Below are positions 57,701 to 64,000 of a stretch of DNA of 64,000 nucleotides, one piece after another. This DNA is from Marmoricola sp. OAE513. GTDB lineage: Bacteria; Actinomycetota; Actinomycetes; Propionibacteriales; Nocardioidaceae. A program made the translations under genes and the position numbers. The notes below the pieces were generated by a model, which searched no databases, had not been told where the DNA came from, and saw only the letters and a program-made list of their open reading frames with translations. The stretch lies in the NCBI RefSeq assembly GCF_040546585.1, contig NZ_JBEPOC010000001.1, positions 1,922,001-1,986,000 of the forward strand. Direction: 5' to 3'. Position 1 is the first letter of the stretch. Every line of letters starts with the position of its first letter.

Positions 57701-59863
57701 ATGCTGAACCGCTGGACCCAGGTCCTCCTCCACCGAGCCCGCGCTGTGCTGGTCACCGGGATCGTCGTCACGATCGCCGCCGCCGGCTACGGGCTCGGTG
57801 TCTTCGACTCCCTCGGCAAGGGCGGCTTCGACGACCCGGCCAGCGATGCGGCCAAGGAGCTGGTCCAGGAGCAGGAAGCGTTCGGAAACAAGAACGTCGA
57901 CGTGGTGCTGCTCTACCAGAGCAAGACCCTGACGGCGGACGACCCGGCGTTCAGCGCCGCGGTCGACGCCCGACTGGAGCGGATCCCGGAGTCCGCGGTG
58001 ACCTCGGTGCTCACACCGTGGATGCCGGCCGGGAAGGACGCCGGGCTGGTGGGTGACGGTGGTCATGCCGTCCAGGTGCTGATCTCCCTGGCCGGCGACG
58101 GCCAGGACGACCAGAGCGACAACAACGAGCTGATCCTGCCCATCCTGGAGAAGGAGGTCGACGACGGGCTCAGCCTGCACATCGCCGGACCCTGGGCCGT
58201 CTACACGGGCGTCAACGAAACCGTCAGCGAGGACCTCGCGCGGGCCGAGCTGATCACGCTGCCGATCGTGCTCATCCTGTCGTTGCTGATCTTCGGCAGC
58301 CTCGTAGCCGCTGCGATGCCGGTGATGGTCGGCGCGATCTCGGTGCTCGGTGCGCTCGGCATCGTCCGGCTGATCACCAACTTCGGCGAGGTCTCGATCT
58401 TCTCGATCAACGTCATCTCCCTGCTCGGCATGGGTCTGGCGATCGACTACGCGCTGTTCATCATCAGCCGCTTCCGTGAGGAGCTCGCCGGGCTCCCCGA
58501 GGACGACGACGAGGCGCCGAAGAAGGCCATGCGGATCACCCTCGGTACGGCGGGGCGCACCGTCCTGTTCTCCGGCTTCACCGTCGCTGCCGCGATGTCA
58601 GCCCTGCTCGTCTTCCCGCAGAACTTCCTGCGCAGCCTCGGGTACGGCGGCATCGCGGCGACGCTGATCGGCGTCGTCACCGCGCTGACGATCCTCCCGG
58701 CGGTGCTGGTCCTGCTGGGTCGGCGGATCGACAAGGGCCGGATGCCGTGGAAGAAGAACAAGCCCGTCAGCACCGACACCGAGCACGGCGCCTGGGCCCG
58801 CCTCGCCCACGCCGTCATGAAGCGTCCGGTCATCGTGATGGTCGCGATCGTCGGCCTGCTGCTCCTGGTCGCCTCGCCGTTCCTCGGCGTGAAGTGGGGT
58901 TCGGTCGACTACCGGGTGCTGCCGCCGGACCACCCGGCGCACATCGCTGCGGAGGAGATCAACGACAAGTTCGTGGGTGAGAAGTCCTCGGCCAACGTCC
59001 TGCTCGACACGACCGACCAGGACGAGGTGACCGCCTACATCAGCAAGGCGACGGCGGCTGTCGACGTCGACGCCACGGTGCTCGCCCAGGAGAACGGCAA
59101 GACCCTGCTCCGTGCGACCTGGGCGGGCAACAGCCAGGACCAGAAGTCCCTCGACATCGTCGAGGACCTGCGCGACGTGCCCGGCCCCGGGGGCGACAAA
59201 GTTCTCATCGGTGGTCTGAGTGCCGACACGGTCGACCTGCTGGCCTCGATCAAGGCGCACCTGCCCTGGATGGCCGGCATCATCATCGCGGTGATGATGG
59301 TGCTGCTGTTCCTCGCGTTCGGCTCGGTGGTGCTGCCGGTCAAGGCGGTGCTGATGAACCTGCTCTCGATCAGCGCGTCCTTCGGCGTGATCACCTGGAT
59401 CTTCGCCGACGGCCGGCTCGAGGGATTCCTCGACTACAGCTCGACCGGCTTCCTCGACGCGACCCAGCCGATCTTCATGCTGGCGATCCTGGTCGGACTG
59501 TCGATGGACTACGAGGTCTTCCTGCTGAGTCGGGTGCGCGAGCAGTGGGACAGGACGGCCGGCTCCGGCATGTCACCGTCCGAGAGGAACACCGACGCGG
59601 TGGCGGTCGGGGTTCAGAAGACCGGTCGGATCATCACCTCGGCTGCTCTGCTGCTCGCCGTGGTCATCGGCGGGTTCTCGACCAGCGGCATCGTGTTCAT
59701 GAAGATGATCGGCGTCGGCATGCTGGTCGCGCTGCTGGTCGACGCGACGATTGTCCGAGCGCTGCTCGTTCCCGCGACGATGAAGTTGCTTGGCAGATGG
59801 AACTGGTGGGCACCCGGCCCGCTCCGCCGCTTCTGGGAGCGCTACGGGATACGTGAGTCCTGA
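57701..59863 (+). CDS. MMPL-family (RND superfamily) transporter
   Basis: A 720-residue membrane protein with the 12-helix RND layout in two halves, each with a large extracytoplasmic loop and the family block GLAIDYALFIISRFREE / GLSMDYEVFLLSRVREQ, containing the Asp-Tyr proton-relay pair. Length is at the short end, like MmpL-type lipid or sterol exporters. AGGAG lies five bases before the ATG. Controlled by the divergent TetR protein. Confidence 0.93.
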   Translation: MLNRWTQVLLHRARAVLVTGIVVTIAAAGYGLGVFDSLGKGGFDDPASDAAKELVQEQEAFGNKNVDVVLLYQSKTLTADDPAFSAAVDARLERIPESAVTSVLTPWMPAGKDAGLVGDGGHAVQVLISLAGDGQDDQSDNNELILPILEKEVDDGLSLHIAGPWAVYTGVNETVSEDLARAELITLPIVLILSLLIFGSLVAAAMPVMVGAISVLGALGIVRLITNFGEVSIFSINVISLLGMGLAIDYALFIISRFREELAGLPEDDDEAPKKAMRITLGTAGRTVLFSGFTVAAAMSALLVFPQNFLRSLGYGGIAATLIGVVTALTILPAVLVLLGRRIDKGRMPWKKNKPVSTDTEHGAWARLAHAVMKRPVIVMVAIVGLLLLVASPFLGVKWGSVDYRVLPPDHPAHIAAEEINDKFVGEKSSANVLLDTTDQDEVTAYISKATAAVDVDATVLAQENGKTLLRATWAGNSQDQKSLDIVEDLRDVPGPGGDKVLIGGLSADTVDLLASIKAHLPWMAGIIIAVMMVLLFLAFGSVVLPVKAVLMNLLSISASFGVITWIFADGRLEGFLDYSSTGFLDATQPIFMLAILVGLSMDYEVFLLSRVREQWDRTAGSGMSPSERNTDAVAVGVQKTGRIITSAALLLAVVIGGFSTSGIVFMKMIGVGMLVALLVDATIVRALLVPATMKLLGRWNWWAPGPLRRFWERYGIRES

Positions 59864-59897
59864 ACCTGTGCATCGTTCCCCCTGTTGCTGCGACTGA

Positions 59898-61724
59898 TCA
59901 ACCGACGACCGGCAGGGTCAGCACCTGGCTGCTGCTGCCGGACGGGATGGTGACGACGTTGGAGAGCAGACCGCCGCGGTAGTTCACCGAGCTCGACGAG
60001 ACGACCAACCGGATCCGGTGGCCGGTGCCGAACTGGTGCACGAACGCGGGCAGCTTGACGTTGAACGGCTTGGTCACGTCCGCGACACGGACCGGGGCGT
60101 TGAGGATGTTGATGTCGGTGGCCTTGCCGTCGGGGCCGACGTCCTGGACGCGGACGAAGAGCACCAGCTGGCCGGCCGGACCGATCGCCTGGGTGGCGGC
60201 CGCGATGGGGGAGTCGACCTTCAGGGTGAGCTTCGGCGTACCGGCGACCGCGACGCTGCGGGTCAGTGCCGCCGTGTCCCAGGTGGCTGTCGTGCCGGGC
60301 AGGTCGCCCTCGAGCGCCGGAGCCTTGGCGAAGAAGCCGATGGCGTCGAGCGTGCTCAGGTTGGTCGGTACGCCGGCCGGTGCGGTGATGATCGCCTGGC
60401 TCGCCCGGGTCAGGCCGACGGCCGAGCTCACCAGGTTCTTGCCGGACAGGTAGAACGGCTTCTGGCTGCCGACCGGGAACGTCGACGAGGTCGCGTAGGC
60501 CGGCTTGGCGTTGCCGCTGTACTTCACCCAGTCGCGGAAGTAGGCGAACTCCGGGCCGGTGTCGACGTCGCGACCGCGCAGGTACTTCTCGAACCAGCTG
60601 AAGATCCGGCCGGTCTCGTACTGGGTGACCGGGTTCAGGTTGTCGCGGCTGAACTCGCCCGGAGCCGGGGTGCCCTGGGAGTGTCCCCAGGACTGCCAGA
60701 TCATCTTGGTCTCGACGCCGCGACGCTGCAGCTCGGAGTAGTTGGCAATGCCTTCGTTGAGGTTGAACAGGGTGTCGTTCTCACCCTGGATGACCAGGGT
60801 CGGGATCTTGATCCGGGAGATGTAGCTGCCGACCGATGCGTGCCGCAGTGCCTTGGCCGAGGCGTCGTCGAAGTAGCCGAGGGTGCCGGCGTGCACCAGC
60901 GCCGGGCACACGAAGTCGGCGAAGTTCGGGCAGGGGAGCAGCCGGGTCGGGTCTTCCGGCGCGTGCTGCAGACCGTTCACGATGCCCAGGGCGGAGAAGC
61001 CGAGTCCCCAGGTCAGCTTGGTGGCACCGGGGGTGCGGGTCCTGGTGCCGATGCCGACCTGGGAGGTGTTGTTCGGCCCCAGCGAGTAGGTGAGGTCGTT
61101 CCAGGTGATGATCGGGACGATCGCGTCCAGGCGCGCGTCGCGCGACGCGATCGCGAACTGGATCTGGCCGCCGTACGAGCCGCCGACCATGCCGACACGC
61201 GGATCGGCGGTCCGCTTGTCGCCGTTGTGGTCGTACTTGTCGCGCTGGATCCAGTCGACCGGCGGGGCCGGCTTGGTGTGCTTGGCGTCGAGGTACGCGA
61301 TGTGGTCGCCCCCGCCGAGGTAGCTGATCAGCACCGAACCGGCCAGGCCGTCGTAGTCCGGGTCGTCGAGGGTGATCTTGCAGCCGGATCCGCCGAAGCC
61401 CAGACCGGAGTAGGAGAGGAAGCCGTACCCGCGCTGAGCGAAACCCCTGCCGAACTGAGCCTGGTCGTCCTTCGAGCCCCCGAACCCGTTGGTGGCCATC
61501 ACCGCCGGGACCTTGTTCCTGCCGCTGGCGAGGATCGGCTTGTAGACGTCGCCGACGATGTCGCAGTACTTGCCGTCGTGCCCGACCGGCACCTTGAAGT
61601 GCAGCGTCTGGACCTTGTAGAGCAGGTCCGCGTTCGACGGGGCAGCGGATCCGAGCGAGACGACCGTCACGGCTGCGGTCGCGAGGGCGAGCAGCAGGAC
61701 GAGTCGACGTGAGAAGCGGCGCAT
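59898..61724 (-). CDS. Secreted S15/CocE-type hydrolase
   Basis: A 608-residue exported serine hydrolase. Signal peptide of about 30 residues ending SNADLLY, an alpha/beta-hydrolase domain with nucleophile Ser in GMVGGSYGGQ, Asp in IQGENDTLFN and His in WGHSQG, a cap region, and a C-terminal jelly-roll (X-Pro dipeptidyl-peptidase C-domain). Either an X-Pro dipeptidyl peptidase or an ester hydrolase (CocE/NonD). GAGG precedes the ATG. Divergent from the flavin monooxygenase. Confidence 0.9.
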   Translation of the reverse strand: MRRFSRRLVLLLALATAAVTVVSLGSAAPSNADLLYKVQTLHFKVPVGHDGKYCDIVGDVYKPILASGRNKVPAVMATNGFGGSKDDQAQFGRGFAQRGYGFLSYSGLGFGGSGCKITLDDPDYDGLAGSVLISYLGGGDHIAYLDAKHTKPAPPVDWIQRDKYDHNGDKRTADPRVGMVGGSYGGQIQFAIASRDARLDAIVPIITWNDLTYSLGPNNTSQVGIGTRTRTPGATKLTWGLGFSALGIVNGLQHAPEDPTRLLPCPNFADFVCPALVHAGTLGYFDDASAKALRHASVGSYISRIKIPTLVIQGENDTLFNLNEGIANYSELQRRGVETKMIWQSWGHSQGTPAPGEFSRDNLNPVTQYETGRIFSWFEKYLRGRDVDTGPEFAYFRDWVKYSGNAKPAYATSSTFPVGSQKPFYLSGKNLVSSAVGLTRASQAIITAPAGVPTNLSTLDAIGFFAKAPALEGDLPGTTATWDTAALTRSVAVAGTPKLTLKVDSPIAAATQAIGPAGQLVLFVRVQDVGPDGKATDINILNAPVRVADVTKPFNVKLPAFVHQFGTGHRIRLVVSSSSVNYRGGLLSNVVTIPSGSSSQVLTLPVVG

Positions 61725-61799
61725 GAACGCCTCAACGATCCCGAACCGACCCCGGTTACGGCTCGTCCCTGCCGCGGGAATGGACATCCGCACCCGTTT

Positions 61800-61813
61800 G
61801 TTGAATGATCAAC
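61800..61813. promoter_or_regulatory. Small operator-like palindrome between divergent genes
   Basis: GTTGA-ATGA-TCAAC, perfect 5-bp arms, between the S15-type hydrolase and the flavin monooxygenase; the pattern is MarR- or GntR-like. Confidence 0.45.
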
Positions 61814-61815
61814 TA

Positions 61816-61833
61816 CCTGGATCGTCATCCAGG
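61816..61833 (+). other. Hairpin in the leader of the flavin monooxygenase gene
   Basis: CCTGGAT-CGTC-ATCCAGG, perfect 7-bp stem and 4-base loop, ending five bases before the GAGGAG ribosome site. It may affect initiation or mRNA stability. Confidence 0.5.
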
Positions 61834-61848
61834 ACCGAGGAGGATCTG

Positions 61849-62940
61849 ATGGAGTACGGCATCTTCACCGTCGGCGATGTGACCACCGACCCGACCACGG
61901 GTCGTACGCCGAGCGAGCACGAGCGCATCAAGGCCACCGTCGCGATCGCCCAGAAGGCCGAGGAGATCGGCCTGGACGTCTTCGCCACCGGCGAGCACCA
62001 CAACCCGCCGTTCGCGGCGCCCGCGAACCCGCCGGTCCTGCTGGCGCACATCGCTGCGAAGACCGAGCGGATCAAGCTCTCCACCTCGACCACGCTGATC
62101 ACCACCAACGACCCGGTGCGGCTCGCGCAGGACTACGCCTACCTGCAGCACCTCACCGACGGCCGCATGGACCTCATGCTCGGCCGCGGCAACACCGGCC
62201 CGGTCTACCCGTGGTTCGGCAAGGACATCCGCGAGGGCATCAACCTGGCGATCGAGAACTACGCGCTGCTGCACAAGCTGTGGCGCGAGGAGAACGTCGA
62301 CTGGCAGGGCAGGTTCCGCACGCCGCTGCAGGCGTTCACCTCGACCCCGCGCCCGCTGGACGGTACCCCGCCGTTCGTCTGGCACGGTTCGATCCGCAGC
62401 CCGGAGATCGCCGAGCAGGCGGCGTACTACGGCGACGGGTTCTTCTCCAACCACATCTTCTGGCCGGCCGAGCACACCGCCCGGATGATCGCGCTGTACC
62501 GCTCCCGCTTCGAGCACTACGGCCACGGCAAGGCCGAGGACGCGATCGTGGGGCTCGGGGGCCAGGTGTACCTGGCACGCAACAGCCAGGACGCCGTCAA
62601 GGAGTTCCGCCCGTACTTCGACAACGCCCCGGTCTACGGCCACGGCCCGTCACTGGAGGAGTTCACCGAGCAGACCCCGCTGACCGTCGGGTCCGTGGAG
62701 CAGGCGGTGGAGAAGACGCTCGGGTTCAAGGAGTACGCCGGCAACTACAACCGGCAGCTGTTCCTGGTCGACCACGCCGGCCTGCCGCTGGACGCCGTCC
62801 TGCGTCAGCTCGACCTGCTGGGCGAGGTCGTCGCCGAGCTCCGCAAGCACGAGTCGGCCCCGGTGGTCGACGCCGCCCCGGTCGCCGACGCCGCCCCGGT
62901 CGTCGAGCTTGCCGAGACGCCCGAAGGGAGCCTCCAGTGA
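61849..62940 (+). CDS. LLM-class flavin-dependent monooxygenase, CE1758 family
   Basis: A 363-residue bacterial-luciferase-like barrel. It opens MEYGIFTVGDVTTDPTTGRT and has ATGEHHNPPFAAPANP and DLMLGRGNTGPVYPWFGKD, the layout of the CE1758 group, which is always found with a CE1759-type FMN reductase; that gene follows with a GTGA overlap. GAGGAG precedes the ATG. The last 25 residues are low-complexity (VVDAAPVADAAPVVELAETP), partly made by a family C repeat. Confidence 0.92.
   Translation: MEYGIFTVGDVTTDPTTGRTPSEHERIKATVAIAQKAEEIGLDVFATGEHHNPPFAAPANPPVLLAHIAAKTERIKLSTSTTLITTNDPVRLAQDYAYLQHLTDGRMDLMLGRGNTGPVYPWFGKDIREGINLAIENYALLHKLWREENVDWQGRFRTPLQAFTSTPRPLDGTPPFVWHGSIRSPEIAEQAAYYGDGFFSNHIFWPAEHTARMIALYRSRFEHYGHGKAEDAIVGLGGQVYLARNSQDAVKEFRPYFDNAPVYGHGPSLEEFTEQTPLTVGSVEQAVEKTLGFKEYAGNYNRQLFLVDHAGLPLDAVLRQLDLLGEVVAELRKHESAPVVDAAPVADAAPVVELAETPEGSLQ
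62898..62919 (+). repeat. Repeat family C copy inside the coding end of the monooxygenase
   Basis: GGTCGTCGAGCTTGCCGAGA and two more bases, in frame, coding VVELAET just before the C-terminus. Confidence 0.75.
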
Positions 62941-63545
62941 CCCGCCACCTCGTCGTCATCAGCGCCGGGCTGTCCGACCCGTCGAGCACCCGACTCCTGG
63001 CCGACCTCCTCGCCGCCGCGACGGTCGCGGCGTCGAAGGAGGAGGTCACGGTCGAGCACGTCGAGCTGCGCCCGCTCGCGCACGCCCTGACCGACCACCT
63101 CCTCACGGGTTTCGCGACCGGCGAGCTGGCGGCCGCGCAGAAGCTCGTGGTCGAGGCGGACGCGGTGATCGCCGTGACGCCGGTCTTCAGCGCGTCCTAC
63201 AGCGGACTGTTCAAGACGTTCTTCGACGTCCTCGAGACGGGCGCCCTGGACGGCACCCCGGTGCTCGTCGCCGCCACCGCCGGTACGCCGCGGCACAGCC
63301 TCGTGCTCGAGCACGCGCTGCGGCCGTTGTTCAGCTACCTGCACGCGGTCGTCGTCCCGACCGCGGTGTTCGCCGCGACCGACGACTTCGCCGGGGACGG
63401 CGCGGGCCTGCGAGGCCGGGTCGACCGCGCCGCGGCCGAGCTCGCAGCGCTCGTGGCCGCACGCCCGCACGCGAGCAGGCTCGACCAGTTCGACCGCGAC
63501 CTGGCCGCGATGGGCGACTTCGAGAGCCTGCTGAACGGTCAGTAG
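62937..63545 (+). CDS. FMN reductase, CE1759 family (flavodoxin fold)
   Basis: A 202-residue NAD(P)H-dependent flavin reductase. The FMN-phosphate loop is SAGLSDPSSTRLLADLL, and the flavin-ring loop is VTPVFSASYSGLFKTFFDVL. It supplies reduced FMN to the monooxygenase encoded just upstream. GTG start with GGGAG; only nine bases from the next gene. Confidence 0.9.
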   Translation: MTRHLVVISAGLSDPSSTRLLADLLAAATVAASKEEVTVEHVELRPLAHALTDHLLTGFATGELAAAQKLVVEADAVIAVTPVFSASYSGLFKTFFDVLETGALDGTPVLVAATAGTPRHSLVLEHALRPLFSYLHAVVVPTAVFAATDDFAGDGAGLRGRVDRAAAELAALVAARPHASRLDQFDRDLAAMGDFESLLNGQ

Positions 63546-63548
63546 ATT
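63543..63548 (+). promoter_or_regulatory. -10 box of a leaderless promoter for the heme-oxygenase-like gene
   Basis: TAGATT, six bases before the ATG at 63555; it overlaps the FMN reductase stop codon. Confidence 0.5.
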
Positions 63549-63554
63549 GGCGCC

Positions 63555-63935
63555 ATGAGCATCATCAAGATCAACGCCATCACCGTTCCCGCCGACAGCG
63601 GCGACGAGCTCGCCCGCCGGTTCGCAGCGCGTGCCGGTGCGGTCGACGGGCAGGAGGGCTTCGAGGGCTTCGAGCTCCTCAAGCCGACCGACGAGCGCAC
63701 CCAGTGGTTGGTCGTCACGCGGTGGCGTGACGAGGAGTCGTTCCAGGCCTGGCTGACCTCGGCGGCCTTCGGCGAGGGTCACCGCGGTACGGCGGGCGCA
63801 GCCGGTGCGGGCCACGGGCACGGCGACGGTGCGGGCCACGGGCACGGTCACGGGCACGGCGACGGACAGGGTCCCGTCGGTGTCGCCAGCGAGCTGTGGT
63901 CCTACGAGGTCGCCGGCGGCTCGACCGGCGCCTGA
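63555..63935 (+). CDS. mhuD: MhuD-like heme-degrading monooxygenase with a His-rich insert
   Basis: A 126-residue ABM-fold protein very similar to M. tuberculosis MhuD: IIKINAITVP at the start, FEGFELLKP and FQAWLTSAAF. The residues known for MhuD (Asn7, Trp66, His75) appear here as Asn7, Trp66 and His76. MhuD opens heme to mycobilin and frees iron. Unlike MhuD, about 20 residues of Gly/His/Asp repeats (residues 85-104, six His) lie between the heme-ligand helix and the last strand. The gene has its own -10 box. Confidence 0.87.
   Translation: MSIIKINAITVPADSGDELARRFAARAGAVDGQEGFEGFELLKPTDERTQWLVVTRWRDEESFQAWLTSAAFGEGHRGTAGAAGAGHGHGDGAGHGHGHGHGDGQGPVGVASELWSYEVAGGSTGA
63807..63866 (+). repeat. 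Gly-His-Asp coding repeat in the MhuD-like gene
   Basis: Short units of the type GGGCACGGC/GACGGT code the GHGHGDG insert; a candidate site for slippage. Confidence 0.8.
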
Positions 63936-63953
63936 GCGCGCCCACGGCAGGAG

Positions 63954-63959
63954 CATGAT
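63954..63959 (+). promoter_or_regulatory. -10 box before the last gene
   Basis: CATGAT, six bases before the ATG at 63966; the same hexamer as at 29117. Confidence 0.35.
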
Positions 63960-63965
63960 GGAGGT

Positions 63966-64000
63966 ATGGCAAACCTCCAGCAGCCCCGTTCGCAGAAGCT
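63966..64000 (+). CDS. Start of an unidentified gene, cut by the right edge
   Basis: Only MANLQQPRSQK is readable. GGAGG sits directly before the ATG. The family cannot be told. Confidence 0.45.
   Translation, partial: MANLQQPRSQK

Noticed and set aside
1-64000. tRNA, rRNA, prophage, toxin-antitoxin or CRISPR loci
   Set aside because: Nothing with the needed sequence marks was seen on either strand when reading through the window.

Overview
The window is 64 kb of very GC-rich, densely packed DNA (largest gap without a gene 222 bases) from the chromosome of an actinobacterium. The content points to a Nocardioides-like member of the Propionibacteriales: a lipid-catabolic gene set shared with mycobacteria, class F sortase, GTG/TTG starts, many 4-base stop/start overlaps, and very frequent leaderless starts. 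The family assignment is inference; no rRNA or other phylogenetic marker is present. I saw no tRNA, rRNA, CRISPR array, transposase or prophage gene. | Layout. 1-1754: start of an unidentified membrane protein, then a MarR repressor divergent from a quinone-oxidoreductase-like gene with a three-copy palindromic operator. 1836-7467: cell-surface block with a class F sortase overlapping its probable substrate gene, a membrane-anchored SGNH hydrolase, two tiny membrane proteins and an EEP-family hydrolase; two genes have sigma-B/F-like promoters. 7508-11280: cytochrome P450 coupled to a small protein, and a NarL-type two-component system. 11357-15119: glpD / TetR / FAD-linked oxidase, the gene order of Mycobacterium tuberculosis Rv2249c-Rv2251. 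15192-20336: sugar and methyl transferases plus an exporter; the second glycosyltransferase is frameshifted. 20343-25507: orphan EF-Tu domain II protein, pirin, CDF metal exporter, DinB protein, FadH-type 2,4-dienoyl-CoA reductase under a PadR regulator. 25625-28086: polar amino-acid ABC importer. 28095-35961: methyltransferase, CaiB-type racemase, small membrane proteins, PucR regulator divergent from a ferredoxin reductase/fatty-acid desaturase pair, and a second, frameshifted methyltransferase. 35973-38186: four small secreted or lipoproteins. 38350-41806: fadA-fadB. 41916-47704: ABC exporter, four-repeat lipoprotein, LANTG surface protein and DUF4012 protein. 47841-52473: acyl-CoA dehydrogenase, SDR, APH-like kinase, phosphatase-like protein and a second SDR. 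52554-56789: two PH-domain membrane proteins, a flavoprotein dehydrogenase and a VOC protein. 56817-64000: TetR/MMPL pair, secreted S15-type hydrolase, CE1758/CE1759 flavin monooxygenase and reductase, a MhuD-like heme oxygenase with a His-rich insert, and the start of one more gene. | How the genes work together. Three dispersed transcription units (CaiB racemase, fadAB, the acyl-CoA dehydrogenase operon) share one palindrome, TGACAG-N5-CTGTCA, at their promoters and so look like one repressor-controlled acyl-CoA regulon. The 47841-52473 operon pairs an acyl-CoA dehydrogenase with an APH-like kinase, the two halves of human ACAD10/ACAD11 and of the Pseudomonas levulinate enzymes LvaA/LvaC; it is the best candidate here for a little-described pathway (4-hydroxyacyl-CoA breakdown through a phosphorylated intermediate). 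Three families of dispersed palindromic repeats sit in gene junctions, and two copies have become the coding C-termini of genes.
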